Shown: piece by piece, positions 22,101 to 32,809 of the stretch
Numbering within the stretch: the stretch's first letter is position 1
How the letters are laid out: every line of letters begins with the position of its first letter
Assembly (NCBI GenBank): GCA_001662425.1
Contig: BDDC01000313.1
Location: 1-64,000, forward strand
DNA from: Chlamydomonas sphaeroides
Lineage: Eukaryota; Chlorophyta; Chlorophyceae; Chlamydomonadales; Chlamydomonadaceae
Direction: 5' to 3'
Length of the DNA stretch: 64,000 nucleotides
Position numbers and translations under genes: made by a program
The notes under the pieces: model-generated
Databases searched by the model: none
The model's input: the letters and a program-made list of their open reading frames with translations, nothing else
Told to the model about the DNA's origin: nothing

Positions 22101-25100
22101 GCAGAGCAGGATGCCCAGCACCGGCGCTCGCCGACCTCGCCGCCTATGCCCGCACTGGCATCGCCGCCCGCGGCGGCACCTGCAGCGGCGCCCTCCGAGC
22201 CGCCGCCGCCGCCGGCCCCCGACCCGCAACCGCCGCCGGAGGATCCCTTCCTGGCAGGTGCGGCAGCAGGCGGCGCGGCGGCCTGCGCCTGCCTTCCCGC
22301 AGCTGCATTCCTCTCATGCACCCACCCAGGCCGTCACCTCTTCCGGGACCCAAGTCGACCCGCTTCCCTGCCCCCCGTCCCCCGCCTCCAGGCCTCCCCC
22401 CTGGCCTGGCCTCCGACCCCGCCATGCGCCAGGCCGCGGCGCAGCACGCCCGCGACATGGCGCTGCTGCGTATGGACATTGAGGCCGCCCGCAGCGCTGC
22501 GGAGCTCGAGTCGCTGCGGGCGGAGCTGGCCTCCATCCGGGCGGGCGCGGGGCTGGGCGGTGAGGGGCCCGCCGCGCCGCGCTGCGGATAGGGAGGGCGG
22601 GGCGGGCGGGAGCTGGCAGAGGCGCAAGGCGCGGGCAGGGGCTGATGGTCTTCACGGCTGCATCCGCCGCGACGTCGTGCGATGCAGCATACAGGGGCAG
22701 GCTCGCTGTGCGCTTATACCCAAACCCCCGCTGGCCCGCCACCACGCCGCCCGCCGCCCGCAGGCGACGCCCTGGCGGAGCTGCGGCAGCGCTACCACGC
22801 CACCGCCCACCCCCAGGCACAGCAGCCCGCCGGGCAGGAGCCCGACCCAGGGGCCGTGCTGCCGCCGCGAGAGCCCTCGCCGCAGCCGCCCGAGCCGCGG
22901 CCGCCCTCGCCGCCCGACCCCGGCTCGCCGCCGCCGCCACCGCTGCCGCCGCCGGGGCCGGAGCGCAGCCTGGCGTGGGGTGAGGAGGCCGGGGAGGCGG
23001 TGGACTGGGCGCAGCACCACCACGCCGAGGCCCACGACCCGGCTGGCGGGGGCCAGGGCTACGAGGGCAGCCACCAGGGGCAGCTGTCGGAGCAGGTGCG
23101 GCACGCTTGCTGCTTGTGCTCGTGTGGCTCTGTGTGTGATGCTTGGGGAGCGCAGCAGGGTTGGTGTCGCAGGGGCAGCAGCCCTGTCGCCCCGCCCTGC
23201 ACTCACCGCCACCGCCACCGCCGTGCTGCTGCTGCCCCTGTCCCCGCAGCTGAGCCCCGCCGAGATGGCTCTGGACCGGGAGGGCTACGGCACCGGGGAG
23301 CTGCCGCTGCCGGGCCAGGTAGGGCAGGGCAGGGGAGGGGAGGGAGGGGCTGGGACCCACGCCGGGAGAAGCGGCCGGGAGCTGCGGGGCAGCTGCCGCG
23401 CAGCCCCTCCCGACCTGCAGCAGGTAGCACCACGCTGTGGGCGCCAGCCCTCGCCCCGAGACCTGCGGCCCTTGCTAGCGCGCCACGCTGACTGCCGCCC
23501 ATGCGGCGCAGTAGCGACGGCGCAGTTGGCGAAGCGCCGTGCTGGAGGAGCCACGCGCCGCGTCTGCTGCGACCCCGGTCGCCCGGTCCTCCCTCCACAG
23601 GACGACCCCGGCGAGCACCTGCGCGCCATCTCGCCCTCCTCCACACACCCCTACCTGGACGGCGCGGACCACTCGGGCCCGCTGCAGGGCCCCGACGACA
23701 ACAACGTGCTGCAGGTGGGCGGCGGGGGCGTGTACGGCATAGCGTGTACGGCACAGTATGCGTTCGACGGGATGTGCTGGCGGTGCGGCATGGTGCGGCA
23801 GGTGCTGCTTGGACCCCTGCCCTCACGCCCGCTCCCGCCCGCTGCCTGGGCAGATCCGCATCGACTGCGCGGGGCCCTTCACGCGGCGAGGGCGATACCG
23901 CATACGTGTCGTGCTGTACGACGGATACGAGCCCATGGAGGCGGCGCCGGGTGGGACCGGGGCCTGGGTGGGGCTGCGGGGCCCCGGTGGGGCGGTGTGG
24001 GGGCATCCTGGGCCCGCGTGACCAGCGGCGAGGGCTCGGCCGTCCGCAGCCTGGCGACGCCAGGTGCAACCCACCGAGCACGAACCCTGCGTCCTCCTTG
24101 GTGGCACGCATTGTCAAACACACCGCTCCCCCTCCCCCAGGCGTCATGGTGGGCTCCTCCACCCGCCATGTGGACCCCACCCCCGAGGAGGAGCACCTGG
24201 GGCCGGGGGGAGGCGGCGGGGAGGCAGGCGCCGGCGGCGGGCCGGGAGGGGCGGCGGCGGCAGGGGCCGGAGGCCCGTTCGGCGCGGCAGGCGGCGCGGG
24301 GCCGCCAGCCTTGTTCGGCCCCTCTCTGCAGGTACGAGCGAAGCCGCAGGCGCAGTGGGGCCATGCGGCGGCAACAACGGCACCAGGGGCTGCTGCTGCC
24401 CACCAACAAGCCATTGACCCCCTGCCCATGGCCGCCACTTGTGGCCCGGCCTCAGCCCCATTCCCCCTTCCCCTGGCCCCACTCGCCACCCCCTCTTCTT
24501 CCCCTCCCAGCACGTCCGCTTCCGCGAGACGCTCTCCCTGGTGGGGGTGCCGCTGGGCCCAACCTGCCTGCTGGTGTTCGAGCTGTACGTGGCCAAGCAG
24601 GTGGGGGCTGGGAAGGGGGAGGAAAGGGAGGGAGGGAGGCAGGGAGAGGGGGAGGGGCAGGAGGGGAGGGCAGGGGCTGGTGAGCGCGCTGCATCGAGCA
24701 GGTTGGGGGGAAGGGGGGAGGGGACCAACATGCAGAGGCTGCTGGTACGCCGCGGAGCCAAGCAACGCCGGGCACCTGACACGCCCGCCTGCCCCTGCTC
24801 CTGCCACCAGGCGGTGGCGGGCATGCCCAGCAAGGAGGCGCTGGTGGCCTGGGCCTTTGGGCCGCTCACCAGCGGCGCCTGGCACGGCCCCGCGGGGCTG
24901 CTAGCGGGCCGCCGCGTGCTGCCGCTGTTCCGGCTGCCGCTGCTGCTGGCCTCCGCCCGCCAGTACAGCTACGACAACGCCACGCTGGAGTTTGAGGTGG
25001 CCATGAGGCGAGCGAAGGAGGGGGGGCAGGAAGGGTGGGGATGCAGGGGCCCGCAGTGAAGGCGGACTAGGCTCGTCTCCCCGGCTCCATTGCCGCCGCC

Positions 25101-28100
25101 CAACTCGGTCGGACCCGGTGGCGGCCGCCCTCCTCACGCCCAACCGGACCCCGGACCCCGCCACAGGGACGCGCAGCCGGGCGACCTCGCCGCCTCCGCC
25201 GCCGCCGCGCAGCCCTCCGCCGGGCTGGCGGCCGCCTCGGGCCCCTCCGCGGGCCAGCGGCCGCTGGAGGACCTGCCCGGGGTGCCCGCGGCCGCCTGGA
25301 TGCGTGTGAGCCGGGGGGTGCCGCCCTCCGACCCCTACACCCCGGGCGACGGCTTCGTGGTGTGCGTGGACGGCGGCCGCTTCCTGCCCGCCAACGCAAC
25401 CATCACCAAAGTGGAGGTGCGCAGGGGAGGTGGAGAGCAGGGCAGTGGAAGAAGTGCTGCGGCCCAGCGGCTGGTGTCGCAGCGTGCTGCAGCCCTCGTC
25501 GCGCTGCTCGGCGCAGCTCTGATGGTGCACGTGGTGATGTTTCCAACCCGCGTCCGGCGCCAACCCCTCAGGTGTCTGTGTGGAACTGCGACCGCAAGCC
25601 GCTCGGCTCGGGCGGCTTTTACGCCATCTCCTGGCCCGACTGCGACGTCAGCCACCCGCGGTGGGGCCGGGGGGGGGCGGGGTTGAGCAGCCGCCAGCCG
25701 CCTGCCCCGCGGGGGCGCTCCCCCACGGGGGTTTCCCCTGGCGACGCCCCCATCGTGTTGGCGGGGGTTTATTCCCCGCATGGCGCCAAGGCAACCCGGG
25801 GGGATGGGTCGCTGCTGCGCGTTCCTCCGCTGCGGCCACTTTCTTGCGGCCTTCCCTTGACGCCCTTCCTCATGCCCCCCCTGCACCTGCCCCCACTCGC
25901 CCCCCAGCTACCACAAGGCCGTGACGCTGGGCACTGGTAACGACAAGTTTGACGACTCCACCGCCACACTGCTGTTCAAGGCAGGTCCACGTGGGAGGGG
26001 GCAGCGGGCAGGGCGATGCCGGGTCTCGGCTCTCGGCTGCCGCCTCACTGGCCCCTGCCCGTAACCCCCGTCCACACCCGTATCCAGCCGCCACCACTGC
26101 CCTGTCCCATGCCGCGCACGCCCTCCGTCCGCCCCTGAACACATTCCCCTTTTCCCTCTTCGCAGCAAACCCCTCTCCGCCTCCCCCTCCCCTCCCTCCA
26201 GGTGACCACCCTGGAGCGCTGGAGCCGCTCCGTGGCGGTGGTGGGCTGGGCCGCCCTGGCGCTGTTCACCGACCCCCGCACCCAGCAGCAGCCCGTGAGC
26301 GCCTACGTGCTGGACTACGCACTCAACCAGGTGGGGGGGAGGGGAGGGAGGGGGGGAAGAAGGGTGACAGGGTTGGGGGAAGGAGGGGGCACGGGGCAGC
26401 GGGGAGGGAAGGCGGGCGTGTGAGAGGGGAGCCCAGGTGCAGTGGCAGGCTGGGCTCTGACGGTAGGTCCGGGCAGTGTGCCGTACGACGGCAGAAGCCC
26501 CCGCGCTGTAGCGCCTGCGGCCCTCCCCCTCCCCCTTGCTGCCGCCCACCGCTCTCCACTCCCCCTCCCCAGTCCCTCCCCACCACGCACATCCTCCCCC
26601 GCAGGGCGCCTTCCAGCTGCCCATCCACACGCGCCCCCCGCCCGCGGACGCCAAGCTGCGCGGCTCCAGCCTGGGCGGGGCGGTGCCGCGGCTGCCTTGC
26701 GCCTCGCTGCTGGTGCGGCTGCTCAGCCCCGAGATGCACCGCCTGCAGAGGTGGGGAAGGATGCGGAGGGGAGGGGGAAAGGGGAGGGGAGGGAAGGGGT
26801 CGTGGAAGGGGTACGCAAGGGCCCCGTACGGCAAGGTGCAGGGGCGGACATGTGACAAACATGCTGCCGCCCGATCCCCGGGCAGTGTGCGAGGACCGTG
26901 GCCCGTGGGCGCTGCAGCAAGGCCCTGAAACCCCCCGGCCCAAAATTCAACCCCACCCCAACGCACACAAAGGCGTAAGAAGCCTCCAGAGTACGGCGAC
27001 CGAGTGTACGACAGCACCCTGGCGCGCCCCACGCCCCTGGAGCGGAAGCTGTACGGCAGGTGCGGTGGTTGCGGTGCGGCTGCCGTGCACGGCCGCAAGC
27101 ATGGTTGGTCTCCACACCTGCGGACATCCCCGAGCCCTCCGTGCCCCCAGACCTCCCCGTTGCTGCCCCCTTCCCCTTCCCCTCCCTCGCCACAACCCAC
27201 AACCACAACCACTATGGCTGCGCCTGCAGGTACCTCCGGCGGCGGCCGCTGCTGGTGCGGGAGGCGGCGCGGCTGCTGGTGGGCGGGTGAGGCCCGGGGG
27301 TGGGGATAGAGCAGGCCGGGGGAGGGCACAGGCGCGTCTGTGAGCATATGTGTGGGCCGGAGGTGTGCGGGTCTGGGGGCGGCCTCGGCCGCCGCCGCCG
27401 CCTGCCGGGGCTGCGTGGGGTACCGCTGCTGTGGCGCCCTAGCGCTCTAGCGCCCTGGGTGCTCTTCCCTCGCCACGCGGCTGCCGGACCCTTGCCACGT
27501 CCTCCCTGACCGCCGACCTCCCTCAGGCGGCCCATGGGCGGTCGCGACGGCAGCGAGGGCAGCGGAGACATCGCTCTGGCAGGGGCTGAGAGTAAGCCGA
27601 GGAGGATAGGCTGCTGCTTTGCTGGACACCGGGCGCGCTGCCCCATGCCGCGAGCCCCGCCCCGAGGCCACCCAGCCACCAGCCACAGCCGCCCCCAGCC
27701 CTGCGCTTTCTGGTCCTCCATCCGACTTCCTCACCCCGGTCCACCCTTCGCCACTTCTCGCCCGTCCCCCCAGCCCTGCCCAACAGCGATGTGGAGCTCA
27801 TGGACTGGATAGACCGCCGCCTGGCCACGGGGGCGCGTGCAGGTGAGGCCGCGCCAGGGGCAGCAGGGGGGCCTGACAGTGTCCGCTGCCTCCCGCGCCC
27901 GCCCCTTCCCTCATGCCTCGCGCCCGCACCCCACCCCGCGCCCTACCTGCGCTCCCGCCCTGCTCCTGCCAGGCCCCGACCCCGGCGACCGGCCGCTCAA
28001 CTACAACCGCTCCTCGCCCTACTACCCCGACCTGGGCTTCTGGGTGGCGGTGGACGGAGCCAGCAGGCTGCAGAGGAGCCTGCCAGCGGCGGCGCTCGTC

Positions 28101-31100
28101 ACCTTTGCGCCGCCCGGCAGCTTCTACCAGGTGCGGCCTGCGGGGCGGCGGCAGGGCCGGGAACGGCAGTAGCGTGCCTGCTCCTGCGCCCTCCCTACTC
28201 GTGCCAGCCTCACCTGCAAGGCCCAGGCAGGCTGCCACGCTGCCACTGCGGGTGTGTGTGTCCACATATGGGCAGGCACCACGGGTGGCCTTGGACGGCA
28301 GAGCCGCCACCCCGTGTCCCTGTGTCCCTGCGCCCCTGTGTCCCTGCGCCCTTGTGTCCCGGTGTCCCTGCTCATGTCGCAGGACTCGCCCATCACCACA
28401 GACGTACAGGTGGGACCGGACGGGAGGGAGGGCTCTGCCGGCTGCGATCATGGAGGTTGTGCTCTCCCTGGCACGCCCGCCTACACGCCGGTCACCACTC
28501 CTTCCTCTCCTCCCCCTTCGCCTTCGCCTTCCCCGCCCCCATCCCTAATCCCCCCTCCCGCCCCCAGGTGACGCTGGACTACGACCTCGCCGCGCCCCTG
28601 GCCGCCCCCCGCTGGCTGGACGGCTGGCTGCACTTCTCGGGGCCGCTGTACGAGCCGGGGCTCACCCTCATTGTGGACGTGCGGTGAGGGGGGCGGGGAA
28701 CGGAAGGGGTGCGGCGAGGGGGGAGGGAGCTGGCGAGGTTGCTGGCGTGGGCTGCAGGGAGCGCTGCCGCCCGCTAAGCAGCATGCTCAGCCCCGGCTGG
28801 TTACATTAAACCCCGGTGACGCGTTCAGGACCAACAAACGGGCTCCTCTTCTGCCCGCTCCCGCCCCTCTCCCCTCCCCCTCCCTCCTCCGCACTCCTCC
28901 TAGCCTGGTGGTGCCCTCCACCGGCACCTCGGCCCCCGCCGGCTGGACCTGCGTGCGGCTGTTCGAGCCGGAGGGCGACTTTGTGGCCAGCGGCTACTAC
29001 CACCTGCCGCTGTTCGCGGGGGTGCCCAGCAGGGCGCTGCTGCAGGTGGGGGGCCCGGTAGGGAGGGAGAGGGGAGGGGAGGCCAAGGGAGGGCGAAGGA
29101 GGAGGCGGCAGCGGAGGATCAGGAAGAGGAGGGACGCCGGCGAGGGCAAGGGCGACCGGGCGTGGGCGTGGCAGGCTACCGCATGCGAGCTGCTCTGCAG
29201 TGCCGTGTGGGGCTGCTGGTGCGGGTGGTGCGGGCGGGTGGGCGGGTGTCCCAGGGTGTGGGCGTGTGGTGGGAGTCTGAGGGCTTGCCAAAGCCGGGGG
29301 TCGCGGGAGGGATGGGCGCGGCGTGCGGGCATGCTGTGCCCCCCTTGGTGGAAAGGGGGCCCGCAAGGCAGCAAGCTGAGGCTACCGCCAAGCGCAGCCT
29401 GTGCAGCCCTGCCCTCCACCAGTCGGCACCTCGGCAGTGCGGCCCCATCGCCTGCCCGGGGCCGCGGCAGCAGCGCTCGCCGGGCCAGGCATCATTGCCC
29501 CTGCATGCGAGGATGCGCCACCCCTGCGGTCCCCATTCCCTGACCCCGCCAGGAAATTGCGGCGCGGGGCGACCTGGACTCGGTCATCGCCCGGCAGCTG
29601 CAGGTGGGGCGGAGCGAGGGAGGGGAGGAAGAAAGAAAGAGGGAGAAAGAGGGAGCAAGAGGGAGAAAGAGTGGGTGAAGATGCGAGGCGGAAGTCGCCT
29701 GGGCTCATGGCTGTGTCGTGCCCTAGTACGGTAAGTGGTGCACCGCTCATGGCCCCTCCCACCCTCCCCTCAGGTCGGGCGCATCAAGGTGCACGAGGAG
29801 TGCGGCAGCGTGGTGGTGCGTGGGTTGCCGGGGATGGGTGGGTGAGTGCGTCGGCTGGTGTGCAGATTGGCGGCGACGGGGCTAGGCAGGCGGCTGCCCT
29901 GGACGGGAGAGGGGCTGGGCTGGGCTGGCGGGTGGGTGGGTGGGTGGGTGGGTGGGTGGCCCAGCCCAAGCTACCTGATGAGGCAGCAGAGGGACTGCAG
30001 GCGGAAGGGGGCATGCCAGGGCGGCATGCAGGGGACTGCAGCCCCCAACTCTGCCTTCCCCTCTGCTCCCCCTTCCGCCCCCTCCCCCCCCCTCCAGCTC
30101 CGCCTCATGGACGCCGCCCGCGAGGGCCAGCTGCAGGCCCCCGCCACCACCGCCCCCCTGGGCGCGCTGCGGCGGCCGCGCTACTGCGCCATGGCGGAGG
30201 CGCTGGGCGCCAAGCACTACGCCATCATGACCAAGGAGGTGCGGGGCAGGAGGGGGGAAGGGGGAGATTGGGGAGGGGGAAGGGGCGCGGGCTTTCTGGG
30301 CGGCAGCGCGTCCTGGACCCGGGTGCCCCGCCTCCAACCCCCGTAACCCCCTTTTCCCTACCCCGCCTCCACCCCCGCACCCCCACCCCCGGCCCCAGGT
30401 GCGCAACAAGACGTACGCGCAGGCCAAGCCGCGCAACCTGCCGGACGAGGTGTGGGTGGAGATGATCAACGACACCATCATCAAGGTAGCGGTGGCGAGG
30501 GCGTGGCGGCTTGGGGGGGAAAAGCAGGTGCCGGCGCCAGTGGTCGTGCCTGTGTTAGGGCCTGGTCCTGGAGCTTGCGAGGCGGCGGACCCATGGGTCG
30601 TATCCTGGGGCGCTGCGACCCGGCTTGGGGAAAGCGCGCTCATGCATATTGTAGCCAGCGCTGTGTGCGCCGTACCCCATGTCCCCGCGCGCCCTGGTGC
30701 CCCTGCGCTCCCCGCTGCAGGTGGCGGGGCTGGACACGGGCGAGCAGGACGCAGCCGCCGAGGCCGCAGACGCGGCAGCGGAGGAGGCCGAGGCCGCCGC
30801 CGCCGCCGCCGCAATGGAGGCGGCCGCCGCTGCCTCCAGCGNNNNNNNNNNNNNNNNNNNNNNNNNNNNNNNNNNNNNNNNNNNNNNNNNNNNNNNNNNN
30901 NNNNNNNNNNNNNNNNNNNNNNNNNNNNNNNNNNNNNNNNNNNNNNNNNNNNNNNNNNNNNNNNNNNNNNNNNNNNNNNNNNNNNNNNNNNNNNNNNNNN
31001 NNNNNNNNNNNNNNNNNNNNNNNNNNNNNNNNNNNNNNNNNNNNNNNNNNNNNNNNNNNNNNNNNNNNNNNNNNNNNNNNNNNNNNNNNNNNNNNNNNNN

Positions 31101-32121
31101 NNNNNNNNNNNNNNNNNNNNNNNNNNNNNNNNNNNNNNNNNNNNNNNNNNNNNNNNNNNNNNNNNNNNNNNNNNNNNNNNNNNNCGCCAGGCGCCATGAC
31201 GCCGGCGCGCACGCTGACGGCGGAGCGCAGCGCCGCCTCCAGCCGCAGCCTGGGGCCGCGCAGCGGCGGCGGCGGCGGCGGCGGCGGCTCGGCGATGCCG
31301 CTGCGCAGCGCCGGCACCATGCGGCGGAGCGGCACCGTGCGCCACAGCGGCGGCGGGGCCTACGCCGGCGAGCACCTGGCGCCGGTGGCGGCGCCGCTGT
31401 CGCCGGCGGCGGCGGCGCTGCTCAGCAGCGGCGGAGCGTCGTTGCAGCACCACCGCTCGCCGGCGGCAGGGGCCGGCGCCGCCAGCCCGGCGGCGGGCGC
31501 TCTGTCGGCGCCGCCGCCGTCAGCCCCCGGCGTGGGCGGGATGGCCAGGTGATGAGGGAGCGGGCGGTCTCGTTCCTGTAGGGGCACTCTGCGGGTGTTT
31601 TAGTTGCGCAGCTGTGAACCTCTTGTTTGGCACCCAACGTGCCGCGCCTCCGCAACCGCCCGCCGCGCAGGCCTCCGGGCATGCCGTACGGCCCCTACGG
31701 CGCGGCAGCGCCCGGCTACCGGCCGCCGTACGGCGGCGCGGGCATGCCGTACGGCATGGGTATGCCTCCATACGGCGGCATGGGCATGCCGTATCCTGGC
31801 ATGGGGATGCCGCCATATGGCGGCGGCATGGGTATGCACCCGTACGGCGGCATGGGCATGCACCCGTACGGCGGCGGCATGGGCATGCCTCCATACGGCG
31901 GCATGATGCCGTACCCTGTCTATCGTCCGCCGTACGCTCCATACTACGGCATGGGGATGGGGATGGGACCGGGCATGGGCATGCCGGGTGCGGCGATGCC
32001 GCCGCCCCCTGGGGTGGCGCCGTACGGAGGTGGCATGGGGCCGGCGGCGCCGGGCATGGCGCCACCGGCCGGCGATGCAGCGGGTGGCGAGGCGGCGGGT
32101 GGCGGCGGCGGACAGCAGTGA
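19130..32121 (+). CDS. Large coiled-coil/C2-like protein, CCDC17-like, with PYGG-repeat tail
   Basis: At least 35 exons over 13 kb; 33 before the gap were joined in phase, beginning 19130-19457, 19614-19900, 20256-20300, 20507-20863, 21073-21297 and ending 30399-30485, 30721-gap, gap-31548, 31671-32121. Product about 1,880 residues plus the gap. The order is: acidic N-terminus (Glu/Asp run); coiled-coil segments with ERMQALLAAHREALRRLAAQR and a polyglutamine stretch; Pro-rich linkers; beta-rich modules (FTRRGRYRIRVVLYDGYEP; PYTPGDGFVVCVDGGRFLP; YYPDLGFWVAVDGASRL) that look C2-like; a charged helical region; and a tail of MGMPPYGG-like repeats. The coiled coil plus F-V-x-VDG modules recall CCDC17, linked to cilia, but that name is tentative. 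Introns after 25007 and 25980 need GC donors. A TGTAA lies 65 nt after the stop. Confidence 0.6.
20633..20697 (+). repeat. CAG-rich polyglutamine tract
   Basis: Imperfect CAG/CTGCAG repeats within exon 4 of the CCDC17-like gene encode a Gln-rich run interrupted by Leu and Ala, continuing a predicted coiled coil. Confidence 0.8.
28313..28370 (+). repeat. Intronic minisatellite
   Basis: Degenerate tandem units of TGTCCCTGCGCCC(C)T in the intron before the 27-nt exon at 28383-28409. It could affect splicing of that micro-exon. Confidence 0.6.
29929..29959 (+). repeat. (GGGT)n G-quadruplex-prone run
   Basis: About seven GGGT units in an intron of the CCDC17-like gene. It satisfies the simple G-quadruplex pattern on the coding strand. 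Confidence 0.75.
30842..31194. other. Assembly gap (353 N)
   Basis: A run of N inside the CCDC17-like gene, between an Ala/Glu-rich coding segment ending in MEAAAAAS and a Ser/Gly/Ala-rich one. The missing part is likely GC-rich coding repeat that failed to assemble. Confidence 1.
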
Positions 32122-32185
32122 GGCGGCCCTGCGGCTGGCGCTGAGCCGGCGGGGCGCTGAGCCTCTGGAGTCGGGTTACAGGAGA

Positions 32186-32190
32186 TGTAA
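32186..32190 (+). terminator. TGTAA poly(A) signal of the CCDC17-like gene
   Basis: TGTAA 65 nt after the stop at 32121. It supports 32121 as the true 3' end and the Met/Tyr/Gly repeat as real C-terminal coding sequence. Confidence 0.6.
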
Positions 32191-32556
32191 ATCGGGCAGG
32201 GCGGTGGGGCTTGGGGGGACGCGGCTCTGCATCACCCGCGTGTGTTGGTTGGTCTGGACGTTATCAATTCTGGCCTCCTGGTTCGTGATGTCTTATGAAC
32301 ATGTTCTGCGCCTTCCTGTCTGGGCTGAGCGCCAGAGCCATGTGAGAGAGGAGCGCTGTGACCCATCAATGCCAGGGGGCTGCTAAACGAGCTTGACACT
32401 GTCTGTTGGCTTTGGTAGGATAGGCTGATGGCGCGCGGTGGCCGCTGCCGTGGCCTGGGCCCGAGGCCACGCCGACCCGCATGGGCTACGGCGGCTGACG
32501 CTGTGCAAGAGCCGCAGACCGCATGGCAGCTGCCTTGCCGCGCGTAGCCCGCATAC

Positions 32557-32561
32557 TTACA
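32557..32561 (-). terminator. TGTAA poly(A) signal of kinase 2
   Basis: TTACA on the plus strand (TGTAA on the minus), about 250 nt beyond the stop of the kinase 2 gene. The two convergent transcripts would end without overlapping. Confidence 0.4.
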
Positions 32562-32809
32562 CGGCCCGCAGCCGGGCGTGAGGCGGCAAGCTGTGTGTCA
32601 CGGACGCAGCACGCGGCACTGAAGCCATCATGGCGACATGCACTACCAGATACTGGGGACCTCCCATGCACATGCCCTGATACGCATCGCTCACTTGTGC
32701 GTCGTGCATTGCATGCGCCGTTCATTTCATTTGCCGTTCGTCCAATCGCTAGCCAGCCACGCCCGCAACATGTGGCGCGCCCCCCAACCCTTCACTCCCT
32801 CGCTCCCTG

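Noticed and set aside
21873..24683. 936-codon plus-strand frame
   Set aside because: It runs through introns of the CCDC17-like gene in a different frame; the exons chosen have consistent splice phases and coiled-coil content.
23203..24885. 560-codon minus-strand frame
   Set aside because: Antisense shadow in GC-rich DNA across several exons and introns of the CCDC17-like gene.
28313..28370. Tandem units as a CRISPR array
   Set aside because: The units are short, contiguous and without spacers, in an intron of a eukaryotic gene: a minisatellite.
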